Below, in pieces: positions 1 through 8,200 of a stretch of 36,571 nucleotides of DNA. Numbering within the stretch: the first letter of the stretch is position 1; each line of letters begins with the position of its first letter. The notes under the pieces were generated by a model. The model was not told the origin of the DNA, searched no databases, and was given only the letters and a program-made list of their open reading frames with translations. This stretch comes from Colwellia sp. Lineage in GTDB: Bacteria > Pseudomonadota > Gammaproteobacteria > Enterobacterales > Alteromonadaceae. Position numbers and translations under genes: made by a program. The stretch is from positions 1 through 36,571 of the forward strand of contig NVWU01000006.1 of the NCBI GenBank assembly GCA_002733765.1. Direction: 5' to 3'.

Positions 1-312
1 CCTGGTCATGCACCTTTATTGACCTCACTAAAACCTGGTATGGCATTAATCACTAAAGAAGATAATAGTGAAGAAGTTATTTATCTTTCTGGTGGTATGC
101 TAGAAGTTCAACCAAATCAAATTATCGTACTTGCTGATGTAGCTTGTCGAGCTGATGATTTAGATGAACAAGCAGCGTTAGAAGCAAAACAACGTGCAGA
201 AGACAACATGAATGCGCATGGCGCTGATGTTGATTTTGCCGCTGTTGCTGCTGAATTAGCACGTGCTGTAGCACAATTACGTGTTATTCAAGCGTCTACT
301 AAGAAAAACTAA
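1..312 (+). CDS. atpC: ATP synthase F1 epsilon subunit, 5' truncated by window edge
   Basis: The reading frame is open from base 1 ([15 protein letters not shown]...) to a TAA at 310-312, giving the last 103 residues. The entry PGHAPLLT is the conserved end of the N-terminal beta-sandwich of the F1 epsilon subunit; the GGMLEV segment and the Ala-rich C-terminal helical hairpin ([18 protein letters not shown]) also fit. The subunit sits on the central stalk of the membrane ATP synthase, couples rotation and can inhibit ATP hydrolysis. About 35 N-terminal residues are missing because the window begins inside the gene. It is normally the last gene of the atp operon, which agrees with the strong terminator 50 bp downstream. 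A TTG inside the frame at 19 is not the start. Confidence 0.95.
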   Translation, partial: PGHAPLLTSLKPGMALITKEDNSEEVIYLSGGMLEVQPNQIIVLADVACRADDLDEQAALEAKQRAEDNMNAHGADVDFAAVAAELARAVAQLRVIQASTKKN

Positions 313-364
313 GGTGTAGGCGATTTGTTAATTGCGTCATAAAAAGTTTTAGTGAATGAATTTT

Positions 365-401
365 AAACGCCCTGTTACTATAAGTAACAGGGCGTTTTTT
401 T
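365..401 (+). terminator. Rho-independent terminator of the atp operon
   Basis: A perfect 15-bp inverted repeat (365-379 and 383-397, AAACGCCCTGTTACT / AGTAACAGGGCGTTT) with a 3-nt loop runs straight into a T tract. It is 53 bp after the atpC stop. The A-rich left flank may let it work in both directions. Confidence 0.95.
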
Positions 402-493
402 GTTAAAAAAGCTGAAAGTGACTTTTTTATTTAAGAAAATGGTAAATTTATTGAGATAATAAAAGTATGATAAACTAATGCCTATCATTGAGT

Positions 494-541
494 TATCTAT
501 ATTAACCAAAGACTTAATATAGATATAAAGCCTTTGGTTAA
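494..541. repeat. Two overlapping, mutually exclusive inverted repeats
   Basis: Pair A is TATCTATATTA (494-504) with TAATATAGATA (515-525), 11 bp perfect with a 10-nt loop. Pair B is TTAACCAAAG (502-511) with CTTTGGTTAA (532-541), 10 bp perfect with a 20-nt loop. The left arm of B overlaps the left arm of A and fills A's loop, so both cannot form at once. They lie 80 bp upstream of the small gene at 623. The rest of the 313-622 gap holds only the terminator and AT-rich sequence. Whether they act as RNA or as protein-binding dyads cannot be told. Confidence 0.6.
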
Positions 542-622
542 AGTACGAATACATTTGTAGATAAACCTGTTATGCTCAATATTCAAGCTAAAAATAAAAT
601 ATTCAAATAGGAAGAGTAATAA

Positions 623-976
623 ATGAAACGTTTAATTTTACCTTTATTATTAAGCAGCGCAGTGCTTGCTGCTGAGCCGTTAACTAAAACCGAAAAAGGT
701 GAAGTTGAATCTCTACTTGCAGAAGCGGCTAGTAAATTGATTTACCTAGATCGGGATTGCGGTAAAGCTATAGATGCTGAAAAGTTTAAAGAGTTATCTA
801 AGTTAAAGGCTTTTTCTGAAGGGTATATGACTATTGAAGGGATTAGTTGGAATCGTGTTAAACGCAAAGCTCATCAAGGCTATGGCATGTTGAAAATTGA
901 AGCGCCTTTAGGTGAGCTGTGTGAGCAGTATAAAAAAGATATTAAAGGCACTTACCAGTTTTTAAAGAAGCACTAA
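623..976 (+). CDS. Small exported protein of unknown function
   Basis: 117 residues. I do not recognise the family. The N-terminus MKRLILPLLLSSAVLAAEP is a typical Sec signal peptide with likely cleavage after the Ala-rich stretch near residue 16, so the mature protein of about 100 residues should be periplasmic. The mature part is highly charged and helical, with two cysteines (in DRDCGK and ELCEQY) that could form one disulfide. A GGAAGAG ribosome site lies 6 nt before the ATG. The gene is monocistronic: terminators stand on both sides (365-401 and 1001-1029). Confidence 0.75.
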   Translation: MKRLILPLLLSSAVLAAEPLTKTEKGEVESLLAEAASKLIYLDRDCGKAIDAEKFKELSKLKAFSEGYMTIEGISWNRVKRKAHQGYGMLKIEAPLGELCEQYKKDIKGTYQFLKKH

Positions 977-1000
977 TCATTTTTTTTAAAAGATAGTTAC

Positions 1001-1029
1001 AAAAAAGAGCTTCAATATAGCTCTTTTTT
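1001..1029 (+). terminator. Rho-independent terminator after the small exported protein gene
   Basis: AAAAAAGAGCT (1001-1011) pairs with AGCTCTTTTTT (1019-1029) around a 7-nt loop, 24 bp after the stop codon. The remaining bases to 1260 show no gene. Confidence 0.85.
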
Positions 1030-1260
1030 TATTCATAGCGTAACGACCAAGCAGAGTCAGCTTGAATATAAAAATCGTATATTCTTGTCCTTTAGTAATA
1101 TCAATTTCCATATTAAATCCATAGTGACGGGTAAAAAACAACACCCTTATTAACTCTACTAGTAAGAACTGCTCAGTTCAAAAAATTGATTGTTTGATTT
1201 GCCTATACTAGCAAAAGCATAACAGCCCAGCGTAAATTTAATTGATAGAGATTAGTCTGG

Positions 1261-2280
1261 CTATGTTTTATTCATTTGACGAAATTCACTTGGGTTTTTT
1301 TCGTTTAAGCGAAAAAAAGCGCGAGTAAATGAGCTATGCTCAGAGTAGCCCACTAATAAAGCTATTTGGTTAATAGCCATATCACTATCAGATAATAAAT
1401 TTTTAGCTAAAAAAATCATAACTTCTTCTTTTAATGTTGAGAATGATAAATTAAGTTTTTTGAGTTTTCTTTTGAGCGTACTTTCTGACATATGAAGTTC
1501 TTGAGCTATTGAGCGAAGTGATGGCTTTTGTTGTGATATATTCTTGATTATTTGGATGCGAACGATGCTTTCTAAACATTCCTTCATAATCAAATCATCC
1601 ATTAATTTATCTGCAATAACTTTATATGAAGCCATATAAACGCTATTGCTCAAATTATAAGGTTGTTCCAAAACATCTAGACTTACCTCAAAACCATTTC
1701 CTGCTTGTTCAAATAAAATATTTTCACCAAAAACAGTTTGCAATTTTTTAATGTTTTTTGGTTTTTTATGAGAAAAAAAAGTTTTTAAAGGTGTCCAATT
1801 AGAAGGAGATCTAGCTGAAATTTCAAGAACAAAAAAACCAAGAGTCCACTCATTATCATGAACAAGACTATGCTTTGTAGGTATACAATCAGTATAGATA
1901 AAGCTAGCTTTGTGTTTATCTATCGTTAACTTTACATTGGCTGCTTTATATAAAAGAGGAAAGTATTTTTCAGCGGTTAACAAAAAATCTTTAATTGATG
2001 AGCAATGTTCCAACAAAAAACCAAAATCCCCTAAAAGTTCCATCGTTGTGTTTTCTGCCAACGTTAGCCCAACATGCTTATTATCATGTGTATTGGCTAA
2101 AAGGTCTAACATTAAGTGGAGATCATCAGATGATATATTGTCACAACCTTCCTTTATAACCGATTGATATATTTTAGGAAGCCCGACTTTAATTAAGTTT
2201 TTATTAAAACCAGATTTATCTAATAGTGAAAAAAACCAAGGTTCTAACGTTAAGTTATCACTCGCAATATTTTTAGACAT
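1261..2280 (-). CDS. AraC-family transcriptional regulator
   Basis: 339 residues from the ATG at 2278-2280 (MSKNIASDN...). The frame stays open upstream to a TTG at 2340, but those 20 residues are hydrophobic and have no ribosome site, so I reject them. The N-terminal two thirds resemble the 'arabinose-binding' regulatory domain of the OruR/GadR-like AraC subgroup (LMLDLLANTHDNKHVGLTLAE..., LLEHCSSIKDFLLTAEKYFPLLYKAANV). The C-terminus carries two helix-turn-helix motifs: SLRSIAQELHMSESTLKRKL and MAINQIALLVGYSEHSSFTR, ending in the signature FFRLNEKNPSEFRQ. It is divergent from the DUF1254 gene at 2497, so that gene and itself are the obvious targets through the shared 216-bp intergenic region. 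The inducer is unknown. Confidence 0.9.
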   Translation of the reverse strand: MSKNIASDNLTLEPWFFSLLDKSGFNKNLIKVGLPKIYQSVIKEGCDNISSDDLHLMLDLLANTHDNKHVGLTLAENTTMELLGDFGFLLEHCSSIKDFLLTAEKYFPLLYKAANVKLTIDKHKASFIYTDCIPTKHSLVHDNEWTLGFFVLEISARSPSNWTPLKTFFSHKKPKNIKKLQTVFGENILFEQAGNGFEVSLDVLEQPYNLSNSVYMASYKVIADKLMDDLIMKECLESIVRIQIIKNISQQKPSLRSIAQELHMSESTLKRKLKKLNLSFSTLKEEVMIFLAKNLLSDSDMAINQIALLVGYSEHSSFTRAFFRLNEKNPSEFRQMNKT

Positions 2281-2496
2281 AATGTTAAGGGGATTAATTA
2301 AAAATATTATTGTAAGTAAAATAGTAGAAAAGTGAAGCAAATAAACTTTATAATTATGAGCTTAAATGTCAAGTTTATAGAAAGAAATTTCGTTACATTA
2401 GTAGAGTGTTATAGAATTTACATTAAATTTACAACCTTAGCTCTTTATACTTACTGTTATGGCTATATATTTAAAAATTAATTTCGGAGAAATTAA

Positions 2497-4110
2497 ATGA
2501 TCAAAAAATTAAAATTAACTCTACTTCTGTTTGCAGCAAGTACAATGTTGATCTCAGTAAATGGCTTTACTAAAGATCAACCTACTAAAGGCTTCAATCA
2601 AAAAATTCCAAGTGAAATAATGACTCCTGATACCGTTAAAACTCGCATTGGTGATTTAAATTTTTATGATGGTATTCCTACCGACGAAACGTTAAAGAGA
2701 GTGTATGACAACTTAGACTTTATTCGCGGCGTTGATGTTTTCTTAAACTTCATTCCAGCAAATTCGGTTGAAGGTATGCGAGTAGGCATGAAATCGCTTG
2801 GTGTTGATGACTCGAATGAAGTCCTTATTTTTGATGACTTATTAGATTCAACGCCATTATTCTTAACTGGTAATACTGATACCGTGTATGCCTTGGCTAT
2901 GCTTGATTTAGAGCGTGATGGCGCAACCGTGGTAGAAATTCCAGCTGGTGCAGGCCCTGGTACGGTTAATGATGCTTTCTTCCGTTTTGTCGTTGATATG
3001 GGCGCTCCGGGACCTGATGCACAAAAAGGCGGTACTTATGTAATATTGCCACCCGATTATAAAGGTGAGTTAACACCAACCTTAAATGGTATGCAACATC
3101 GCGGCAAAGATACGCGTGCGACGGTAATGATTGGCGGTAAAAGTCAAAAAGCATGGATTGCACAATCAAGCAGTTATAACAATTGGGTAGTTTTACGCGG
3201 ATTTTTAGTTGATGGAAAGCCAAACACAGCATCAAAAATGTGGCGGACAGGTTTGAAAATATATCCATTAAAAGAAGCTAGCCACCCTAAAAAAATGAAA
3301 TTTGTTAATGGCTCAGGTAAATATTTTAATACCGTACATGCAAATGACTATCGATTTTATGAAGAGTTATGGCATGTATTACAAAAAGAACCTATTGCTT
3401 TCTTAAATCCTGAACTTCGTGGTCAAGCAGCAGCAATAGGCATACAAAAAGGTAAACCTTTTAACCCTGACGCTCGCATGAAAGCTATTTTAAAAGATGC
3501 GGTGGCGGTAGGTAATGCGACAGCGCGTAGTATCGCATTTAGATCGCGTGACAAAAATGCTTATTTATATGAAGGCAAGCAATGGTATACCGGTTTTATT
3601 GGTAAAGACTACCAATGGTTTTTAGATAAAGGCATGGGCGGACGTAATATGGATGCTCGTACGTTGTTTTTCTATCTTGCTACGGTAAATACCCCGGCCA
3701 TGGCACTTGAAATTCCAGGTATTGGCTCTAATTATGCTGTTTCGACCGCCGATAAAAATGGTGATATTTTATATGGCCATAAAAATTATAAAGTTAATAT
3801 TCCAGCCAATGTGCCAGCGAAAGATTTTTGGTCAGTGGTCGTGTATGACCCTCAAACACGTTCGGAATTACAAGTACCGGGTGGCTCAGTTTATCCGAGT
3901 AAAAATAACAAAATTGATAAGTTAGTGTACAACAAAGATGGCAGTGTAGATTTGTATTTTGGTCCATCGCTACCTAAAAATTCGCCTAAAGCAAACTGGA
4001 CAGAAACCGTACCTAATAAAGCTTGGTTTGTTTTGCTTCGTCTATATGGTCCATTACAGCCTTGGTTTGATAAAGTATGGGCGCCAAGTGATTTTGAATT
4101 AATTGATTAA
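2497..4110 (+). CDS. Exported DUF1254/DUF1214 protein
   Basis: 537 residues with a cleavable signal peptide (MIKKLKLTLLLFAASTMLIS, up to about residue 25). An N-terminal DUF1254 region (YDGIPTDETLKRVYDNLDF..., LTGNTDTVYALAMLDLERDG) is followed by a C-terminal DUF1214 region (DFWSVVVYDPQTRSELQ, KNSPKANWTETVPNKAWFVLLRLYGPLQPWFD). Proteins of this architecture are widespread in marine Proteobacteria; their biochemical role is not established and I do not assign one. A good ribosome site, GGAGA, lies 7 nt before the ATG. The gene is divergent from an AraC regulator and is followed by its own terminator, so it is probably a single regulated transcript. Confidence 0.9.
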   Translation: MIKKLKLTLLLFAASTMLISVNGFTKDQPTKGFNQKIPSEIMTPDTVKTRIGDLNFYDGIPTDETLKRVYDNLDFIRGVDVFLNFIPANSVEGMRVGMKSLGVDDSNEVLIFDDLLDSTPLFLTGNTDTVYALAMLDLERDGATVVEIPAGAGPGTVNDAFFRFVVDMGAPGPDAQKGGTYVILPPDYKGELTPTLNGMQHRGKDTRATVMIGGKSQKAWIAQSSSYNNWVVLRGFLVDGKPNTASKMWRTGLKIYPLKEASHPKKMKFVNGSGKYFNTVHANDYRFYEELWHVLQKEPIAFLNPELRGQAAAIGIQKGKPFNPDARMKAILKDAVAVGNATARSIAFRSRDKNAYLYEGKQWYTGFIGKDYQWFLDKGMGGRNMDARTLFFYLATVNTPAMALEIPGIGSNYAVSTADKNGDILYGHKNYKVNIPANVPAKDFWSVVVYDPQTRSELQVPGGSVYPSKNNKIDKLVYNKDGSVDLYFGPSLPKNSPKANWTETVPNKAWFVLLRLYGPLQPWFDKVWAPSDFELID

Positions 4111-4134
4111 GTCATACAATTTAATGCATAAAGA

Positions 4135-4173
4135 TAAGCCTCAATTAGTTAGCTGATTGAGGCTTACTTTTTT
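4135..4173 (+). terminator. Rho-independent terminator after the DUF1254 gene
   Basis: TAAGCCTCAAT (4135-4145) pairs perfectly with ATTGAGGCTTA (4156-4166) around a 10-nt loop, followed by TTTTTT, 25 bp after the stop. Confidence 0.9.
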
Positions 4174-4522
4174 AGATGTAATAATATTTGAGAAAATAAT
4201 GAAAAAAGTTAAAAATACATTATTTACTATTAGTTTTTTTTGGTTGCATCATCATTTACTGAAAATAAAAACCTGAATAAAGGCAAAAGCTAGGAAGGAA
4301 AAACAGACAAAGAACTGGCGCGTTAATTAGCTAACGCAGAAGAGCAGATTGGAGACTTTGGTTTAAGTGCTAAGTTGTCTCTCTATGCGCTCAGGATAAA
4401 CACTAACACTCAATAGTTAAACTGCTACCTTTAGTGTTTGAAATGTATAATGCTATTTCGATTGTACTGATAGAAATTATCGAAATATGCTAGCATTCCT
4501 TTTTTAATGACTTATACCTTTT
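4174..4522 (+). other. Gene-poor stretch with a possible decayed small gene
   Basis: No intact gene. An ATG at 4199 opens a signal-peptide-like frame (MKKVKNTLFTISFF). A shift inside the T8 tract would continue it as VASSFTENKNLNKGKS, then two in-frame stops and the coding-like run LANAEEQIGDFGLSAKLSLY. This could be the wreck of a small exported protein gene, but the match is to no family I can name and it may be chance. Confidence 0.3.
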
Positions 4523-5374
4523 ATGAAAAATATACCTTTAATTTATACACTTTTACTTTGTTTATTAACGCTAAATATTTTAGGTCATAGCTCATGCTAA
4601 ACCTTCTGCTGTAGTTAAATTTAGCGTTGAGCGAACTGAAAATACCAACGACCGTGAAACCCTTGTACTACCCTATGCTTTTAGTACTGATGACTTAGGC
4701 TCTGTTTTTGGTATAGGAGCTATGGTCACAGGTATTCATCAAAAACAAATTACCCATTATTACGTGCCTATGCCCCTTTACCTAAAGAAGCTACACCCGT
4801 TGGTGGTGTTAGGCCAGGTTCAAACGATTCAAGTTTTGATGATTTTATTGAAAGTAGTGGCACTAATAATTGGTGAGAAGCCAAACTTGAGTATGTATTA
4901 CCCTTGGTAATGCTAAAAAACAGGTACGAGCGCTTTAGTTGTTAGACAATTTAATCGCTATCAGCTTTATCAAGACGAAACAGGTGATTTAGAAGGGGCT
5001 GTTCACGCACTTGAGTTAGGGTTTTATATGATAATACTGACTTCCCGTTAACCCAAGCCAAGGTAGTTCACAATATCTTTCACTTACTTATAATCCTCAA
5101 TGGCTTAAATCAAATGACGATTGGACTTTTATTGAGTTTGAAGCCAGTAAATATTTGTCTTTTGGGGCGACTTACTTTGCGAAACAAAATATTTTAGCGC
5201 TAAATGTATGGGCTAGTTGCGCCTAAGTTTAGTAGTAATACGTTGTTTACTGACTGGAAAACTGGTGTTGGTGTTTCTTTACGCGCATTAACTGCGGGTA
5301 TAGTTATTAGGCTTGATGTAACCACATCAAAAGAAGACACGACCACTTGGTTGATGGTAGGGCGTCCTTTTTAG
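4523..5374 (+). pseudogene. Decayed outer-membrane beta-barrel protein gene (BamA/TamA-like surface antigen)
   Basis: Coding-like pieces lie in order on the plus strand in different frames. A signal peptide starts at 4523 (MKNIPLIYTLLLCLL) and breaks near 4592. Then come AHAKPSAVVKFSVERTENTN, LPYAFSTDDLGSVFGIGAMV (through about 4755), a shift to LPKEATPVGGVRPGSNDSSF and TNNW-stop-EAKLEYVLPL, then SSQYLSLTYNPQWLKSNDDW, and finally VGVSLRALTAGIVIRLDV running to the C-terminal WLMVGRPF and TAG at 5372-5374. The aromatic last residue, alternating strands and FGIGAMVTG motif suggest the Omp85-type C-terminal barrel. At least four frameshifts or stops make it non-functional. The exact family is an inference from short segments. 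Confidence 0.75.
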
Positions 5375-5484
5375 GCAATAAAAAAGTACATAACTTGAGG
5401 TTGGGTGCTTTACTATCATCATTGTAACTGTGTTATCAATGTTGTTTTTTGAAGGGGTTCGTATAGCTTCTTCGAAGCGTTCAT

Positions 5485-6411
5485 TTAAAATATCTCTGTT
5501 AAGGCTATACCAACACCAATTCTTTTTTGATAATGATTATAGTCAATTAAATTTTCACCATAACCTTGAGCGTATTGTAGATAACCTTTTAATTTACCAG
5601 ACAGAGGAAAAGTCATTCCTAATTCAATAGCGCCTTTATTTTCTTTAAAGTTTCTACGACCAGTAAAGGCAAACTCAAACTCTTGCCATTTGTAGGCACC
5701 AATTAGTTCAAAGTGACCCATATAATCGGTAATATCAGGGTTGTCATTACCTGACTCCTCAGGTGTTGTAACTTTGTCGCCCTCTGGAATTTTCCACCAT
5801 GGGCGAAAAGATATCGCATAATTGTCTTTAGCAAAGGTAAATGTTGCATACAGTCTATTCCAACTGCGTGAGATAGTTTGGGTTCTACCATTGGACTGAT
5901 GCTCAAAACCAATAACTAAATTTGTTTTACCATTAGCGGGCTGCCAAGTTAATGGTGTTGTGTAGAAAATTTCGGGTTGATAGTTGGTTTCTCTAAAAGG
6001 TCGTGATAAGTCATGATTATATAGTTGCCACCACGATTGTAATGTAAAGCCAAAAGCTAAATTATCATTTTCATGAAACAACTTTTCTCTCGTTAGAGGA
6101 ATTTTCAAACTTATTTGAAATTTTGCTTCAATATTATTTAATTTTTGACCATAGTTTCCCTCTCCCTCATATGCTTCTTTATTAATATTGTTGGTATAGC
6201 TGATAGGCAAAAAATAGGTCATTTTATGGGGAGTAATTATATAGGGATCAAAAGATGATTTATGCTCAGCATCCAGTCGGTCAAAATAAGCGGGCTTTTG
6301 TTCAATAGATGATGTTTCATTATTGTTTGTTGTATTAGCGTTGGCTATTAATGGCAACAATAAAAAAATGAAAAAATATTTAGAAATGATTTTATATTTC
6401 ATTGCTTCCAT
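5485..6411 (-). CDS. pldA: Outer-membrane phospholipase A
   Basis: 308 residues (E. coli PldA has 289). It hydrolyses acyl ester bonds of phospholipids that reach the outer leaflet of the outer membrane; the family works as a calcium-dependent dimer. The signature region FEHQSNGRTQTISRSWNR contains the catalytic His171, Ser173 and Asn185 (numbered from the first ATG). The following strands form the 12-strand barrel, and the protein ends in the aromatic EIF. The signal peptide is KYKIISKYFFIFLLLPLIANA. Two starts are possible: the ATG at 6411 (AAAGG just upstream) and the one at 6402, which gives a cleaner signal peptide; I keep the first. It is divergent from the alkaline phosphatase gene and has no partner gene. 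Confidence 0.93.
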   Translation of the reverse strand: MEAMKYKIISKYFFIFLLLPLIANANTTNNNETSSIEQKPAYFDRLDAEHKSSFDPYIITPHKMTYFLPISYTNNINKEAYEGEGNYGQKLNNIEAKFQISLKIPLTREKLFHENDNLAFGFTLQSWWQLYNHDLSRPFRETNYQPEIFYTTPLTWQPANGKTNLVIGFEHQSNGRTQTISRSWNRLYATFTFAKDNYAISFRPWWKIPEGDKVTTPEESGNDNPDITDYMGHFELIGAYKWQEFEFAFTGRRNFKENKGAIELGMTFPLSGKLKGYLQYAQGYGENLIDYNHYQKRIGVGIALTEIF

Positions 6412-6506
6412 AGGCCTTTAAAAAGGTTTGATAAGGTAAAATTATGGTCGATATTATAATTTATGTCATTTTACTGCAATAAAATTATCAATAAAACATC
6501 TTAATT

Positions 6507-6524
6507 TAGTCACATTTATTTCAC
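6507..6524 (+). promoter_or_regulatory. Possible Pho box upstream of the alkaline phosphatase gene
   Basis: Two 7-bp half-sites, TAGTCAC (6507-6513) and ATTTCAC (6518-6524), start 11 bp apart, the spacing of PhoB boxes. Each matches the CTGTCA(C/T) repeat at 5 of 7 positions. They lie 61 bp before the phosphatase start codon. Suggestive only: the region is AT-rich. Confidence 0.35.
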
Positions 6525-6584
6525 ATAAATCATTTAGTTTAGCTGCAATTATTATTTATTAAATTTATTTAGTTGGAGCAAACA

Positions 6585-8165
6585 ATGTATAAAAAACCCA
6601 TCGCATTGGCATTAGCATCTGTACTTTCGAGTATCAGCTTTTCTGCTGCCGCTGAACTGTTAAACGATCAAAAAACAAATGATTGGTATAAACAGGGTGA
6701 ACAAGTACTGGCGAAAAAACTAGCACAAAAGACGAATGATAAAGCTAAAAATGTCATTTTATTTGTTGGAGACGGTATGGGCATTTCAACGTTAACCGCC
6801 GCCAGAATATTGCAGGGACAACAAGCAGGGCAGTCTGGAGAAGAAGGTTATCTAAGCTTTGAAACATTTCCATTTAGTGCGCTGGTAAAAACTTATAATG
6901 TTGATGCGCAAACTCCTGATTCAGCCGGCACAATGACCGCTATGATGTCAGGGTTAAAAAGCGATGCGGGTGTTATTGGTGTTAATGAAGATATAGAGCG
7001 TGGTAACTGCGCGAGCGTTAAAGGCAATGAAGTAGTCACGTTACTTGAACTTGCGGAAATACGGGGGCTCTCAACAGGTGTTATTTCTACCGCACGTATT
7101 ACTCACGCAACTCCTGCGGCAACGTACGCAAAATCAGCCGAACGTAACTGGGAAGATATTTCTGACATGCCTAGTGAAGCGGTAGAACAAGGGTGTACAG
7201 ACATCGCTTCACAATTAATTAATTTTGAAAAAAATTTAGAACAACGATATAAAAACGTAGATGTTGATGGCATTGAAGTTATGTTTGGTGGTGGGCGTCG
7301 TCACTTTTTACCTAAAGATGCGGCATTTAATAGTGCAGATGCGATGAGTGAAGTCGAAGGAGATAGAACGGATGGTGTTGACTTAACGGCTACATGGAAA
7401 AAAAGTTATCCGCAAGGGCAGTACATTATTGACCAAGCGGGTTTTGATGCATTAGATACGGCTAATACCCCGCAAGTTTTAGGGTTATTTAATGAATCTC
7501 ATATGAGATATGAGGCTGATAGATCTAATGATATTGCCGGAGAGCCAAGTCTTAGTCAAATGACGATTAAAGCATTGGATATTCTAGATAATAACGACAA
7601 AGGTTACTTTCTTACGGTGGAGTCAGGTCGTATTGATCATGGTCATCATGCAGGTAGTGCTTTTAACGCCTTAACAGATACCATCGAATTTTCTAATGCG
7701 GTACAAGCGGCCATTGATAATACTAATCCTGAAGAAACGTTAATTCTGGTCACTGCTGATCACAGCCATGTATTTACTATTGCCGGTTACCCTAAACGTG
7801 GTAATCCTATTTTGGGCAAAGTAGTGTCGGTTGGTGAAACTGAACCGAGTTTAGCAAAGGATGGTATGCCTTATACCACCGTAGGTTACACCAATGGTTT
7901 AGGGCATCATAATCTTATCGGTGAAACCGATGCTGATAAAAGCTATAGCGAAAATGTTAATACCGGACGTATTGATTTAACGGCTATTGATACAACGGAT
8001 AGTGGTTTTCATCAAGAAGCCAATATTCCTTTAGGTTCAGAAACACATGCAGGTGAAGATATTTCTCTACACGCTATGGGGCCAAGTGCTCATCTAGTAC
8101 AAGGAAATATTGAGCAGAGCGTAATTTTCCATGTCATCAATAAAGCACTTGGCTTAACTAAATAA
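6585..8165 (+). CDS. phoA: Alkaline phosphatase, exported (PhoA family)
   Basis: 526 residues from the ATG at 6585, preceded at 7 nt by GGAG (6574-6577). A TTG four codons upstream is less likely. The signal peptide MYKKPIALALASVLSSISFSAAA sends it to the periplasm, where the family hydrolyses phosphate monoesters. Visible active-site parts: VGDGMG with metal ligand Asp63, nucleophile Ser113 in QTPDSAGTMTAMMSG, SGRIDHGHHAG and TADHSH zinc-ligand motifs, and ETHAGED near the end. It is followed 35 bp later by a close paralogue. Phosphate-starvation control is plausible (see the possible Pho box) but not shown. Confidence 0.95.
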   Translation: MYKKPIALALASVLSSISFSAAAELLNDQKTNDWYKQGEQVLAKKLAQKTNDKAKNVILFVGDGMGISTLTAARILQGQQAGQSGEEGYLSFETFPFSALVKTYNVDAQTPDSAGTMTAMMSGLKSDAGVIGVNEDIERGNCASVKGNEVVTLLELAEIRGLSTGVISTARITHATPAATYAKSAERNWEDISDMPSEAVEQGCTDIASQLINFEKNLEQRYKNVDVDGIEVMFGGGRRHFLPKDAAFNSADAMSEVEGDRTDGVDLTATWKKSYPQGQYIIDQAGFDALDTANTPQVLGLFNESHMRYEADRSNDIAGEPSLSQMTIKALDILDNNDKGYFLTVESGRIDHGHHAGSAFNALTDTIEFSNAVQAAIDNTNPEETLILVTADHSHVFTIAGYPKRGNPILGKVVSVGETEPSLAKDGMPYTTVGYTNGLGHHNLIGETDADKSYSENVNTGRIDLTAIDTTDSGFHQEANIPLGSETHAGEDISLHAMGPSAHLVQGNIEQSVIFHVINKALGLTK

Positions 8166-8200
8166 CTTCAATAGCAATAGATAACTTTAGGAACAAACTT

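Noticed and set aside
2966..3268. 100-codon frame opposite the DUF1254 gene
   Set aside because: Lies wholly inside a well-supported gene and encodes nothing recognisable.
4722..4910. Short open frame starting MVTGIHQKQ
   Set aside because: It is one fragment of the decayed outer-membrane barrel gene; after about 15 codons it leaves the ancestral frame.
5466..5479. GCTTC-TTC-GAAGC hairpin near the pldA 3' end
   Set aside because: Lies inside the pldA coding sequence, has a five-bp stem and no T tract on either strand.
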